Source: Notamacropus eugenii (Eukaryota; Chordata; Mammalia; Diprotodontia; Macropodidae). Taken from it: DNA of 64,000 bases. Position numbers and translations under genes: made by a program. The DNA is taken from the NCBI RefSeq assembly GCF_028372415.1, contig NC_092875.1, positions 436,797,377 to 436,861,376 on the forward strand. Reading direction: 5' to 3'. Within the stretch, counting starts at the first letter, position 1. The number at the start of each line of letters is the position of its first letter. Below, piece by piece: positions 1 through 12,735 of the stretch. Under the pieces are notes generated by a model. That model saw nothing but the letters and a program-made list of their open reading frames with translations, was not told the origin of the DNA and did not search any database.

Positions 1-179
1 AGAGAGCATTTCAGTGAGGATCACTTAAGGCAGAAATAATCATTAGAGTATAGTGCAAATCATTTGGACAATTGAGAAATTAAAAAAAAACAGATCACAA
101 ACCTGGTATGGAAGCAAAGTATGGTAGTAATGGTGGAATTCAATTATTCAGACAATTGTAAGAACACTTTCTCCCAGTG

Positions 180-720
180 CTGGACACATATTCCATGTAG
201 GGCAAAGACTTAAAGTCCCATGTACACCAAAATTTTCGTAGCAGTATTTCTATGAGAGAGAAATACTGGAAAGAATATGTGTGCTCATCAATTGAGTCAA
301 CAGATTAGGGCAATCTAATGGAATATTATTTTGCCACAAGAAAGGACATAGAATTTGTAGAAGCATGAGATTTATATGAATTGACAGAGTAAATTGGCCA
401 GAACCAGCAAAACAGTGTACAGTATGCAATTATTGCAATAACGTAAATGAGAAGAACACAAAAAATGAACGGTACAATTGGTTGACCACTTTTATCCTTG
501 GAAAAGGTGAGGAAAATAATTTTTAAGAATTGAGGGACTATGGATGCAGAACATTATATATTCTTTTATTTGTTTGCTATATCTGTGGTTTGGCTTCACA
601 GTTTTTCTGTGTTGTAAGGAAAGACTCACTCTCTACAGATGGCAAGATTTTAAAAAGATACAGAAGATGGAAGCAAGGGAAAGTAGAAGATTAATTCAGA
701 AGCTTAGCATGGTCCTGTGT
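180..720 (+). mobile_element. Old L1 3' end
   Basis: TAATGGAATATTATTTTGCC, GCATGAGATTTATATGAATT and CCAGAACCAGCAAAACAG match the end of L1 ORF2; a weak 3'UTR follows. Confidence 0.5.
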
Positions 721-1059
721 CAGGTATACAAAAGATTATCATGAGCTGAAACTGATAGGGAAAACTAAGAACAAGAAAGATTAGTTTGTTTTTTAGCTTT
801 TTTTCTCCTTTTAACTAGATCTGTGAAATCAATGCCCTGAACATGTGATCTAGCTAGATTGGGGAAAAGATAGAGGATCAAAGAAAGTATAGCACTTTTA
901 CTCAGAGTGGATGAGATGGAGAGAAAGCAGAAATATTCAACTCTTAATTGTCTTCTGTCTCCTCTGCCAATGAGAACTTCGTTTGAACCAGAAGCACATA
1001 ATTAAAATGGCTAATAGGGAGTTGAAACCTAATATAAGTAAGAATATAGTCAAGTAGCA

Positions 1060-1850
1060 CCTACCTGTCTCTGATGAATTTATCACCAGACCCTAGGATG
1101 CTAAAAGACTTGGGGCAGATGATTGCAGAATCACTCTAAGTGACTTCTGAAAAATCAAGAAAAATGGGAAAGGTGCTGTAGGAAGGGAGGTGAACACATT
1201 TATCTTTATTATGAACAAAATGTCTCAATTTCTTTAACAAAGGAAGGTAATAATATCTATAGACGGGTTGCTTGATCTTAATTCCTGACAAACTCTAGAA
1301 CTTGTTATTAAAAGGATGGTTGATGATAATTGCAGAATTAATATGGCTTCTTTAAGAAGAGGTCATGCCAGACTAACCTCATTTATTTTTTCACAAGGTA
1401 ATTAACTAGACTAATAGTTACAGGCTATGCTGTAAAGTCTATCTAGATTTTAGCAAGCATTTGACAAAAGCTCCTTTGCTCTTCTTGTAGGTAGAATAGA
1501 GAGATGGGAGCTGGGTAGTTGTAGTTAGCCTAGAGAAGAGATTTAAGGGGATACAATACCTTTCACTGGTTTATTTGGCCCTTGATGGAAGACGAGGAGC
1601 AATAGAGAGAAGTTGCTAAGGGACAGATTTGGGGCTTGATTTGATTCATTCCTAAGTATTAGAGCTGTCTATAAAGGGCATAGACTCCCTTGGGGCAGGG
1701 GATAGCAGACACCCCCTCATTGGTAGTCTTCAAGCAGAAGCTGGACAGCTACATATTAGGGATGTTGTAGAGCAGCTTCTTGGTCAGTTGATGGACCTGA
1801 ACTCTTGAGTGGGAGGGTGGTAGTGTATAGGTCCAATAAGAGAGGTAATG
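1060..1850 (+). mobile_element. CR1/L3-clade LINE 3' part, decayed
   Basis: GGTCATGCCAGACTAACCTC, GATTTTAGCAAGCATTTGAC, AGGAGCAATAGAGAGAAG and GTAGTCTTCAAGCAGAAGCT follow the CR1/L3 order, with deletions. Confidence 0.5.
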
Positions 1851-2224
1851 CATAAATAAAACCAAGGCCTCTAAGTTATGGAGGTGACGCATGGGAGAGT
1901 GAGGAATGAAAAAATGGCTCTGAAGATTCCAGCATAAGCAAGTGGGGAAATAGTAATGCTATTAAAGCCACCACCAACAACAGTAACAACAACCACCACA
2001 AGTCAAAGAGAGAGACAGAATGAGACACACAGAGAGTCATGTTAAGAGCAGTAATGGATTTGAAAGATGGTAGATACATTGAGCTTGCAATGACTGTTGG
2101 GCATTTAGGTGAAAATAGACTATAAGGAGTTGGAAATGCAGTTCTGAGCTCTAGAGAAAGATCAGGATTAAAGATATAGCTTTGGGAATTATTTGCATAA
2201 AGATAAGAATTGAATCTAGGGGCA

Positions 2225-2448
2225 CATAGAATGCACAGAGTACCAGACCTGAAGAAGATGCACCTTTCTGGGTTCAAATCCAGCCTCAAGCACCTAACCC
2301 TGTTTGCCTTAGTTTCCCCAGTTGTAAAATGGAAATAATTTCAGCACCCATCTCACAGGATTTCTATGAATGTCAAATGAGTTAATTGTAAAGCACTTAG
2401 TACAGTACCTGGCACATAGTAGGTGACATATAAATGTTTATTTTGAAT
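2225..2448 (+). repeat. MIR SINE
   Basis: GGGTTCAAATCCAGCCTC, then CCCCAGTTGTAAAATGG and the MIR-type end GTAAAGCACTTAGTACAGT followed by CACATAGTAGGTG. Confidence 0.65.
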
Positions 2449-3205
2449 CCACATAGCACAGCTGACATTTAAACTTTAATATTCTGAGTCAAAAACCAGT
2501 GCTTTTTTCATCAAGCCATGTTGCCTTTTGACTTATACACATGTTACCATGTTATCCATGACAAACACAGTTTAAGTCATACTATGAATTTCCATGCATT
2601 GAATAGTTCTCTCTCCTTATAAAAAGAAATGGAGACTCAAGATGCATTAGAAATCTAGTTTGACTGGAATGGAGAGTGCATGAGGTATAGGAATGTGCTA
2701 TTCAGGAAAGGTAGGCCAGAGCCAGAATATGCAAGAGTTTATTAAATCTCTTTTCTAAATCCTCACCCCAAACCCAACCTTCAACTCAGCCAATCTTTAC
2801 TGAGGTTGGGCCCATTCCTTATTGACTGCACGTATGAGATACTCTGCTTTATTATCTACTTTCCAAGGTTTCTGTGATGATTGAATGCAATATATAGAAA
2901 ACACTTTGATAACCTTAAAGCACTATGTATATTGATCATTAGGGTCATTACTAACATTATTATTAGTTATCACATCCTCAGTTTAGGCCATGACTCCTTC
3001 AACAGGTGTTCATGGAATTTCTTCCATGACTAGCACAGTGCTAGGTAAAAAAAATGATAGAAGAAGTCTAAATGATGGTCCTTGCTCTGAAGGATCTTAC
3101 ATTCTGCTGGGAAAGTTATGTATACTTCATACAGGACAAGGAATGGAGAGAGTAAACATTAGATTTACTCACCTGTATGACCAATTCAATTTCAATCCAA
3201 TTCAA

Positions 3206-3485
3206 TAAACATTCATTAAGCACCTACTATGTACCATGCAATGTGATAAGAAAAGAGGCAAAAGATAGTCCCTGCTGTCCAGGAGTTTACTATCTAATGA
3301 AGGTGACAACATTCAAACAAATACAGAGAAAGGAAACTTAGTAAAGAATAAATAAAAAATAATTAAAGAGGGAAAGCTCTGGAGTTATGTGGTTGGGGAA
3401 GACTTCCTGTAAAAGGCGGAATGGACACAAAGGAAATTTGAGAAAATAATTGAGTAGGAGCTGGGATTACCAGGGAAGCTTGGAG
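3206..3485 (-). mobile_element. L2 LINE 3' end
   Basis: Inverted L2 tail: TAAGCACCTACTATGTACCA, CAGGAGTTTACTATCTAATG, GACTTCCTGTAAAAGGC. Confidence 0.55.
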
Positions 3486-3489
3486 GACC

Positions 3490-4560
3490 TGAGACTTTAG
3501 CCAATTTTTGAAATCATAACTGGCTTTCAACAAGTGAGAGAGACCAAAATTTTATCATCATATTGAAAACCAAGGCTATCACTATAGCTATCAATGCATA
3601 TTTTATTCCTTTGTCTTCTAAAAGATGTGTGCCTTTCTGGGATAAGATTTTTATTCCTTGTCTACTACCTATCATTAGACCTCTCTTGCCAAAATGATTA
3701 GGTCTTCCTAGATCAGGAGCAATAGGTTGTGCTTTGCCTTTCTTTGGTACAAGTGCGTGCATGACTTCAGTACTGTCCAAGTTTATTTATTCATTACGTA
3801 CTAGCTGCAAAAGACCCTATGACCTCTTGCATGTTTTGTATTATCAATAAAAATTGTAAATAAAACTACTGAATAACTTTTAAGTCATTTTGATAAAGCC
3901 AAAGCCTATTGAATTGGGGGAATTTCCTGGTGAACCAGAAACTTAGCACTGTTCGCATTGTACCATTAGTAAATTCTAACTGGCTTGATACAACCATGGT
4001 ACCTACCAGGTAGGTAGGACAGGAGGTCCAGCAGCTGCAGGGGCTGTTCTTCAGCCAGTTCAAGTAAGGTATTACAAGTAATATGTAACATAATATGTGA
4101 AAATAATATGATTGGGAGGGACCCATGGAAGAATCAATTTCCTGGACTGCACATTTCCCCAGTCAGCTAAGACATAATAAAAACAGACAGACCAACCTGA
4201 CATGTGTCACCCAAAGGAACTGTATGTAGCTCCATAAAGAGACAGTTTTGTCAACAGTGACAAAATCCTTTGTGGAAAGGTTTTTAGTCTTTTTAATCAC
4301 ATTAATGAACTGAAAAATTTTGGTACTCTTAATGTTAAGAACAACAGTTCCATGTCTGCGTAGGTGGGACTGAGGTCCTTATTATTTCAGAAAACTAAAA
4401 AAAATTTTTTAAATAATTATTTCTGGAAACTTTGATCATGTTTCTCCGGATAATAAAGCCTTTGCATAACTATCTAGTGGTTGAGCAGCTGCTAATTTGC
4501 AGGGAAAGCTGGTCCAGGGGGTGAGGTCAAAAGGATTAGGGTATATGTGTGATGTGACTG
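3490..4560. other. No gene seen; unidentified sequence
   Basis: Two AT-rich minus-strand frames (88 and 86 codons) lack protein character. AATAAAGCCTTTGCAT near 4452 resembles the poly(A) part of an LTR, but no LTR ends could be defined. Confidence 0.4.
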
Positions 4561-4563
4561 TCA

Positions 4564-4955
4564 GTCATCAAGCATCAATTAAGTGCCTGCTGTGTTTCAG
4601 GCACTATGCTGAGTGCTGGGGATACAAGGAGAGGCAAAAAGCAATTCTTTTTCTCAAGGATCTTACAGTCTAATAGAGATACCATGCAAAGAACTATGTG
4701 CAAACAAAATTTATACAGAATAAATTGGAGATAATCTCAAATGGTAGTAAGTTTAAGGAGGACTAGGAAAAACATCTTATAATTTAGCTGATACTCGAAG
4801 GAATCTAGGGAAGCCTGGAAGTAAAGATGAGGATGGAGAGCATCCCAGGCATGGGGGCCAGCCATGGAGTTGGAAAAATGGAGTATCTTGCACAAGGAAC
4901 AGCCAGGAGGCCAGTGTCACTGGATGACTTATCTCAGTCTTCCTCCTCAACCTCT
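4564..4955 (-). mobile_element. L2 LINE 3' end, first of a head-to-head pair
   Basis: GCCTGCTGTGTTTCAGGCAC, CTCAAGGATCTTACAGTCTA, AGGAATCTAGGGAAGCCTGG and GAGGCCAGTGTCACTGGATG follow the antisense L2 order seen also at 62574-63170. Confidence 0.6.
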
Positions 4956-5400
4956 CTGCAGCCTCTGGCATTACTGATCACACTCTCCTCCCTGATACCC
5001 TCTCTCTGTAGGTTTTCGGGACACTACTTCTCTCCTGATTCTCCTCCTCCCTGTCTGACTGCCCCTTCTCTGTCTCCTTTGCTGGATTCTCTTCTAGATC
5101 ATGTCTTCTAGCTGTAGGTATTTCTCAGGGTTCCATCCTAGGCCCTCTTCTCATCTCCTTCTGTACTGCTTCACTTGGTGATCTCATCACTTCCATGGGT
5201 TTAATGACCATCTCCATGCTGGTGATTCTCAAATCTACCCATCTTGCCCCAACCTCTTTGCTGACCTTAAATCTTACATCTCCAACTGACTCTCCAACTG
5301 AATAACCAATAAATATCTTAAACTCAATATGTCTAAAATCAAGCTCTCCCTATAAATCCCTAGCCCTACATTTACCTTCCCTATTACTCTAGCGGGCAAC
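4956..5400 (+). mobile_element. L2 LINE reverse-transcriptase fragment, sense
   Basis: AGGCCCTCTTCTCATCTCC, CTTGGTGATCTCATCAC, CTTAAACTCAATATGTCT and CTATTACTCTAGCGGGCAAC are the L2 ORF2 order also seen at 47910-48445. Confidence 0.6.
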
Positions 5401-5429
5401 ACTATTCTCTGATCTTTTAGATAGAAATG

Positions 5430-5635
5430 ATAACACTGGGTAACTGACTGGATATGTTAAGAGAGGGGAGGTTGAGAGAGAATAAGGAGTTGAGGACAGT
5501 ACCTAGGTTTCAAGCCTGGGTGATTGGAAAGATGGTGGTAACCCTGAAATGAAGAGGGAAATTGAGAAGAATGGAGGGTTTAGGGGAGAAAGATGAGGTC
5601 AGTTTTGAACATAATGTCCTTTGTCAGCAGAAATA
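5430..5635 (-). mobile_element. L2 LINE reverse-transcriptase fragment, antisense
   Basis: CTAGGTTTCAAGCCTGGGTG, AGGGTTTAGGGGAGAAAGAT and AGTTTTGAACATAATG are the reverse complement of the part of L2 found just to the left, forming an imperfect inverted repeat with 5310-5420. Confidence 0.55.
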
Positions 5636-6129
5636 GCAATGATAATTGCTTTCTGCCACTTAGTTTCATTGATTCTTAAATGTGGGGTTACATGTACAAA
5701 ATGCATTGAGCTGGAGAATTGAGGTAATTATGCATATAATTTGATCTAAGAAAAAAACCAAAAATTTTCACCTGAAGTATTCAGATAAATTAATGGAATG
5801 TTTTAATTTGTTTTAACTATTTTCTACTTTCATAATTGAGTGAACTTAGTTCTCTGTTTTCTTTTGTTAATGGGCCCTAGCAATATGAGGTGAAATAAAT
5901 ATAATGAGGCAGAAGTAGATGTTTTTAGAAATATAAATACTTTTGAATTTCTAGAAATAAAAATAGCAGTTTCTGCAACAATAAAACAGTTTCTTGAACC
6001 TCCCTCAGAGTTGTTATAAGGATCAAATAATATATATATATGTACGTAAATCACTTTGTAAGTTTCCAATTGTTGTAAAATGCTAGATCTTATTATCATT
6101 ATTATTTTAAAAAATGCAGAATTCCATAG

Positions 6130-6280
6130 AGACTCGGATTTTAGTGCCAGATCTTCCACTATTCATAAGACCTTGACCAACTCATATCATTTCCCTCCTC
6201 TTCAATTTCTTCATCTTAAAATTCAGGAATTGAGCTAAATGATCTGGTGTCCTTCCCAGTTCTAACATTCAGAGTGATGA
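6130..6280 (+). repeat. MIR-like SINE fragment
   Basis: CTTGACCAACTCATATCATT, then CAATTTCTTCATCTTAAAAT and GGTGTCCTTCCCAGTTCTAA keep MIR order but are diverged. Confidence 0.45.
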
Positions 6281-7134
6281 GTAACTCGGCTCTCAGGGAT
6301 CAAAACAGACCAAAGTAGAAACAAACATGTCAGCCTCATCAAAGTACACCTGATTTGGCCAAATGTCCTTAGCCTACCATTAAGACTCTGTTTACATTAC
6401 CTTTAAACATATTCTAGATGGAAATGGAAAAATTCTCAAAATTGAAATATTTGACATTATACAAATCTGACATCTGGATTTTTTACCAAATTTTTCAGTT
6501 TGTCTTCAAGTATTTGGCCTCCTATAGACACAGCCCTAGTATGGGAAAATAAATCATTCCCATCAAATATTAATTAACTTAATCTTCTCCTATACACATG
6601 GCAGAATTAATAAATGCTTTGATGGATTTGCTCATCTGGGACTCATGATGACAGTGGTATGTGTGGTAGGAAGTGGTATTTCCAGAATTCTGCCAGTCCC
6701 AAACCACTGTAGATTTTGGCAGCGGCTTATCATTAAGAAAGCTCTGGGTTTTTGTGTTCTGCTACTTCCTTCTGAGGGGCTGGAAGCTTTTTCCAAAAGT
6801 AAGAAGCAGTAGCATTCCAAGAATACTCTTTTTAATTACACTACTTTTGTAGAGGATTAATAACTTTATAAAACATTTTCTTTTTAGTGCCTTTTTGTCC
6901 TTAATATCTGAAATACTTTAAACATCTTATTTTAATATAGTGAATGATACATATATGTATAAAGCATAAATAATTTCTATAGTAAGTACTTAAATTCCCT
7001 TTTGTACTTGTAAATACCCAATGACTTCAACAAATGGAACACAATTATTTCTTATGCAATTATTAGTGCTTATGTAGGTGAACTTATAAATTGATAACTG
7101 CTTTCAATAAATTTTCATTATTTGAGGTAACTAA

Positions 7135-7205
7135 TTAAATTAAATTTAGTGAATATTTATTAAGCACCTACTATGCTAGGCATTATTTATTTTTTCATTC
7201 AATAA
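7135..7205 (-). mobile_element. L2 3' tail fragment
   Basis: ATTTATTAAGCACCTACTAT and GCTAGGCATTATTTATT. Confidence 0.45.
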
Positions 7206-7491
7206 GATAAGACTGTAGTTAGTTTGTTGGAATAGTTTCACATTTTAGTGATGTATGCATTTATTAATGAACATAACCTCCCTTTGGCCAGCCTTGCACG
7301 GGACAGAGAGACATGGAGTGAGGGAGCTCAGCTGGTGAGCAAAAAGTGCCCACACCTTCAAGATCCCACACTGCACTTTAGTGAAAGGGCTTGTAGGTAA
7401 AAGAACTGGGAATTTAACAGATAAGCAAAAGAAACAAAGACCATCACAAGCAAGAAATAGGTATATGGCACCACAGAGAGTGTAAGCCTGA

Positions 7492-7521
7492 GGGATGGCT
7501 GGCCAGGGATGGCTGGCCAGA
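7492..7521. repeat. Short tandem duplication (GGGATGGCTGGCCA x 2)
   Basis: Two direct copies of the 14-bp unit. It lies within a 7.25-7.7 kb segment of unknown origin. Confidence 0.7.
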
Positions 7522-8086
7522 GACTGCAGTGAGTGTGTCAGTCCAAGTGGGAACAATGTGGGGGGAAAAATTGACCTTGCTGATTCGAGCAAAGGGAGAA
7601 GTGGTTGGGGGTAGGCCTCTTTTTTTCCCCTTCCTCTTTCTATAGGTGGTATTATGGGGGTTATCGATTCACTGTAAACTCCCATTCCTCTTAAAGTGAG
7701 AGAAGTTAATTTTCATTCTAAATGTTTACTTTATGCCTTAAACTGGTGATCAAACAATCACAAACTCTCAGTGATAACTTTACATAAGATTTATATAGGG
7801 AAAGATACAGAACCTATGATATCCTTGGCATTGGAAATCCAGGATGAGGACCCTCCCTCCAGTGATGTGTAGGGTGGAACCATGTTCATTACATATTCTC
7901 AGAGCTGCCTCAGTCACTGAAATACCAAGGGATTTGCCCTGAGTCACAAGGTCAGTTATGTGTTAGAGGTGGCTCTCCCTGTTGCCATAGCTGTCTCTCT
8001 GTCAGCTCTGCTCTACTGCCTCTAAGACATACAACTATTAATGTAGATATATTAAAGAGAGATGAATTCACTATTACAGAGGTTAA

Positions 8087-8410
8087 ATATTTGGTTTAAA
8101 CTGAATGGGAGGCTTTGAGCATGGCAGGGCTGGCATGTTGGCTCGCAGGTTGTTGGGCGTTTGTCCTTCATTCTCCAAGATGACCATGGCATCAGGGAGA
8201 TGATGTCATGACTTGCAGTTGACTTTGATTTGAGTGAGGGAGGGCTTCGCAAGGTCACCAGTCTCACTTTCTCCTTCAGAGCCATCTGGGTCCAGTGATC
8301 AGATATCCATCAGGACAACTGGAGTTGGCCGAGCATGCAATGGGAGACCCTAGTCCTTTTAGGCTGAGGTCTTTTCGGGTACTACTTTGAGTGAGATAAA
8401 GCCTATTCAA
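8087..8410 (-). repeat. RTE-tailed SINE copy
   Basis: Inverted: GTTTGTCCTTCATTCTCC, GATGTCATGACTTGCAG, GTGAGGGAGGGCTTCGC and GAGCCATCTGGGTCCAGTG match the composite SINE at 42968-43311. The right end (GCCTATTCAATGAATGG) extends beyond the body shared with that copy. Confidence 0.6.
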
Positions 8411-8814
8411 TGAATGGACCTCTTTAAGAAGTGAGTCAAGGGGTGATCCCTTTAACTAAAAAAAAAAAATCAAACTGGGAGGAAAGACCTTCAGGGTTGC
8501 TGGCCAAAAGGGAAACAGTATTTATATTCCCTCTGAGCCAGGAAAGCCCAAAAAAATAACCATGAAGTGGTGCTAGGGCAGGAACCTATTGTCCAATCTA
8601 TGAACTTTCAGGAGTTTGTAAACAAGGCCATGCCACTGTGAAGAAAAGGAGTGAGTTAACTAAGGAAATTCCTCCCACACAAAAGGAAAGAAAAGTGGGG
8701 TGTCCCAGACAGGCCAGTCCATTGGTTTGGGAATGATTGACAACCCATCCTACCTTGTTTACTAGCACCACCTGGTGAGTTATAGAGACATTTCCTACCA
8801 ACCTACTTGGTTCC

Positions 8815-9076
8815 GATTTGTTGTTGTTTGGTCATTTCAATCATGTCCAACTCTTCATGACCCCATTTGGGGTTTTCTTGGCAAAGATATTGGAGTGGTT
8901 TGCCATTTCCTTCCCTAGTTCATTTTGCAGATGAAGAAACCGAGGCAAACAGGGTTAAATGGCTTGACCAGAGTCACGCAGCTAGTAAGTGTTTGAGTTC
9001 GTATTGGAACTCAAGATGAGTCATCCTGACCCCTTGCCTAGCACTCTGTACACTATGGCACCACCTAGCTGCCCCA
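8815..9076 (-). repeat. MIR/core-type SINE, near full length
   Basis: Inverted copy running from CATGTCCAACTCTTCATGAC through GGGGTTTTCTTGGCAAAG and CACGCAGCTAGTAAGTG to CACCACCTAGCTGCCCC. Confidence 0.8.
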
Positions 9077-9779
9077 TGAATGATATCATTTCTTTCTAAA
9101 TAAGGGGTCTGATTCTTATACTGTAATATAATGACTTCTGGCCATTTATGCTAACCAAATTTATAACTGCTTTTCTGAGTCTAGTGGGCCTGCACATTAA
9201 CCCAAAGTCCCAAAGTAATACTGTTTCTCTTTTTTCATATTTGGAGGCTTGTTAAAATATGCCTTTTCTATAAAGCTAGGGCTAACTAATATTTGGATAA
9301 AAAGCTTGTAAGGCATTCCCATATTCCTATCAAACTTGTTAGTGAAGCTAGTTTATATCTTCCCTCTTCATTAGTATTGAACTTATGACCCAGCAAGGAG
9401 TCTATAGAAGTTGTGGTAAGAGATGGATTGTGCTTTGGGGGTTGGGGGTGGGCATCCAGTTGTATGGAGGAAAGAGAATCTGCAGATAGACTTGGCATCT
9501 AAATGTTGCTCTGCCTCCTGCTGATGAACGACTGTGAAGTTGCCAAAAAGTATTATTAGAACAAGGATGAACATAAGCCCCACCTGCACACCCACTTATG
9601 AATTATTAACATATGATGTATGAAGAAGAAAGGCCAGTGTTTGCTAGTTTGCCCCCAAAAAAGAGATAAACTGAAGGCACACCCATCACTAAAGATTTAA
9701 GGGTACATACGTGTATACTGTGGAGAAAGGGTGGAAAGGTTCCACAACATAGTATTGGATGGCTATGTTCTTTGATTTA

Positions 9780-10045
9780 GCTTAATCTGGACAGTAGAAC
9801 CAGTAGTATGTGCAGTTTTGGACCTGGACTCATTTGAACCTGAGTTCAAATATGGCTTCCGGCATGTACTATCTAGGTGACCTTAGACGAGACATTTAAC
9901 CTCTTTTTGCCTCAGTTCCCTTATCTGTAAAATGGGCATAATAATAGCATAGATAATAATAATGATAACAACTCCCAGGGTTCTTGTGAGGATCAAAGCC
10001 TAAAACATTATATGAATATAATCTAAATAAAACATTATACAGTTA
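9780..10045 (+). repeat. MIR SINE
   Basis: CCTGAGTTCAAATATGGCTT, GTGACCTTAGACGAGACATT, CTTATCTGTAAAATGGGC and GGGTTCTTGTGAGGATCAAA, in MIR order. Confidence 0.62.
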
Positions 10046-10049
10046 TATG

Positions 10050-12170
10050 AATGGTATTGTTATCTCATTTCTGCATAGCTTTATAAAAAAAAACCATCTG
10101 ACTAAAGATCTTTAACTCTGACATCTGGTAAAACTACAATATGGAGCTGTTTCCCCTTTGAAGATTTTTCTCCCCCTCCTCTTCCCATGACTTTCTGTGT
10201 TCCTACTTAATGTCCTATTTTTTTCTCGGTTTGTGGGACTCTATATATATGTCCATCTTTTTTTTCTGTGCTAGCCTGTCTGTCTCTAGATCTCTTTCCC
10301 TCTCCACTGTCTTTCTCCTTTAATAGGTATATATTATCCTCTTATCTCATACCATCCTAATTTGTTTCTGATTTTGACTTTGTTATAACCTGTCAATGAT
10401 CTAACTGTCTGGAGAAATCAAATTTTGAAATAATTGTTACATTGGCAACCATTTTCTGAATGTTGTGATACAGTCAATTTCATATTATAGGAAAGTGTCA
10501 ATATTCACCAAGCCTAACATCACTGGACTCTCTTCTTGGAGAAATATATTCAGAATGTTTATACCTGAGGCTTCTGAGTAGTCTTTGATTTTTTGAACAG
10601 TATTTCTTGATTCTGATTCCAACAGTTTTCACATCTTCCTCATGCCTACTTTTACAATGACAGCTCTTAATGAATCATAAATATCTGTTTATTCATAACA
10701 ACATTGCTGGGCAATTAATTAGTGGTTGAGTATGATGATTTAAGGCTTGTCACTGAATAGGATCATAGCTTTATAGCTGGATCAGCTAGTATAACTGCCT
10801 CATTTTACAAATAAGGAAACTGAGGCTTAGAAAGAATAAATGATTTGCCCAAGGTTGCACAGGCTATAAGTATCAAATCTTAAGTCTGAACCCAGGTTCT
10901 CTTACCCCAATTTCAAAACAGAAATCAGAATTACAGGTGGCACAAGGCAGAAATGAAAGGAAAGGTCCATCATGGTTTTCAATAGGTTGCAGCGCATCAC
11001 CAATAATTTGTGCACAAGATATGGTTGGTATGAAAGAGATCAAGACCATTGTCATTAGAAAAGGATTTGGACTGGGCACGTAGCTAGAACAGAGAATAAC
11101 CGACAAACAGACCTCAAGGATTGTAATGTTATTCACACACACAGAAGAAGCCACTGAGGAGCTGAGTATTATGGGAGATTTATGAAAGGACATGAACAAG
11201 AATAACACAATGGGAAGGTATGGATAAATTTTGAACTTCTCTGATGTACCCATGCTGGTGGCAATCACATATCCATCCGTATATCGAACTAATTATCTTT
11301 GTGTGAATATAATTAGTTTTGTTTGTTTGTTTTAAAGACTAAACAAGGCTTCTGCAGTAGTCCTTACTATTTTAGGTAGGCTCTCAGAAGATTAAATTTA
11401 TCATATGAATTGAAAGAGAAAATTTTATATGGATTATTCTTCCAACAATGCAACTAGGAGGCTACATCTAAGCAGAAATTCAAACCTTGAGAGTTTCGCC
11501 AGGATTTTCCAACAGCACAAGTAATTTCTGATGTGTGTAGCCACTAGTACGGTCACCAACACATTCAGCATAGCGAAAATACTGTTGCCTCTTTGAAGAG
11601 GAACTGGGCTGAGTGGAAGTGCTATTGTTTGTACTGGGAAGACCTAGGGTCCTGCGTATTCCATGTCTTCACAATAGCATGCTGCCTGAATGTAAATCGC
11701 AGGTGAAAATCCCTCACGTGCACTTTTTCTCTATTGTGTACTGGGCTGCTGGTGGGGAAGCTAAGTAGGTTTAGTCTCCAAAGAGCTTGCCTTAAATAAA
11801 AGACCTCCAGCTCTTCAGGTTGTTTCTTGCTTTCTGATCTCACACTGGACTTGCTGAAAATCACAACTACAGTGGAAAAGGCAGCATGGCAGAGGAGGTG
11901 GTAGAACGCCCTGACCTGGTTTAATAGATATAAAGTGACGTGTGAGGGTCTTGTTTTTAAATCCCTCTATATGTGTGACCTTTGCTCAGCAGATTACCAA
12001 ACTTTTGGGGGCACATCTGTTACCTTTTTTGTAAATAGATTACTTAAGACATTTTTAGTTATAAATTCTATGATAGGCCGGAGGTACAACATTTCAAATC
12101 AATACAACTCTTAATTTTTTTAACCTTTTTTATTTATTATGAGCTTAATTAACAAACACAAACATTTTAA
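10050..12170. other. No gene seen
   Basis: Apart from a MIR-like piece at 10750, I recognise nothing. The 131-codon minus frame at 10873-11268 overlaps that MIR and is judged non-coding. Confidence 0.45.
10750..10905 (-). repeat. MIR-like SINE fragment
   Basis: Inverted: CCTCATTTTACAAATAAGG, AACTGAGGCTTAG, GATTTGCCCAAGGTTGCAC. Confidence 0.5.
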
Positions 12171-12194
12171 AATACCAAAAAAAAAAAAAAAAAA

Positions 12195-12455
12195 AAGAAA
12201 TCAACTCTAGAGCACTGGACTTGCAATCAGAAAGACTCTTCTTCATGAGTTCAAATACCACTTCAAATACTTAATAACTGTGTGATCCTGGGTAAGTCAT
12301 TTGTTCCAGTGTGCCTCAGTTTCCCCATCTATAAAATGAGCTAGAGAAGGAAATGGCATACCACTCCAGTACTTTTGCCAAGAAAACCCCAAATGGGGTC
12401 ACAAAGAGTTGGAAACAACTGAAACAACTGAACAGCAATGAATTGAACATGATAA
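12195..12455 (+). repeat. MIR/core-type SINE, preceded by an A-run
   Basis: Core GTGATCCTGGGTAAGTCATT, then GAGAAGGAAATGGCATACC and AACCCCAAATGGGGTCACAA. An A-run (about 12178-12196) lies just before it and probably belongs to an earlier element. Confidence 0.7.
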
Positions 12456-12599
12456 TAACAAAAGTTTTTCTGTTTGTGTCCCCTTCTGAACTGTTTTCTT
12501 ATGTGTATCTTTTCATGCTTTATTTATCATAACTATGATTATTAAAGTGTTTTTCTTACATTAAGTCAAACTACCATCTATTTTTCCTAGTTCTACACT

Positions 12600-12735
12600 G
12601 TAGGTCTAAGAAAAATAAGTCTAATACCTCTACCACATAACATAACTTCAAGTACTTGGACAGAGTTGTCATATTTTCCCCGAGACCTTCTTTTCTCCCC
12701 AAATTAAATAACCCTATTACTTTCTCCCATTCCTC
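12600..12735 (-). mobile_element. Possible CR1/L3 LINE fragment
   Basis: AATAAGTCTAATACCTCTAC and AACTTCAAGTACTTGGACAG resemble the inverted CR1/L3 end but are short. Confidence 0.35.

Larger units (their letters stand above)
5640..8086. other. No gene seen apart from MIR and L2 scraps
   Basis: Mostly unique-looking AT-rich DNA. The 146-codon minus frame at 7245-7685 has no recognisable domain, no coding-like composition, and starts and ends away from splice or promoter signals. Confidence 0.5.

Noticed and set aside
1876..2289. 137-codon minus-strand frame
   Set aside because: It runs into a MIR SINE and includes a translated GTT/GGT-type simple repeat (poly-Leu).
4430..4500. Possible LTR poly(A) region (AATAAAGCCTTTGCAT)
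   Set aside because: No matching LTR ends, primer-binding site or retroviral coding remnants could be found nearby.
7245..7685. 146-codon minus-strand open frame
   Set aside because: No domain, low-complexity Pro/Leu-rich composition, no splice or promoter context; likely chance.
10873..11268. 131-codon minus-strand frame
   Set aside because: It starts in a MIR-like repeat; no recognisable domain.
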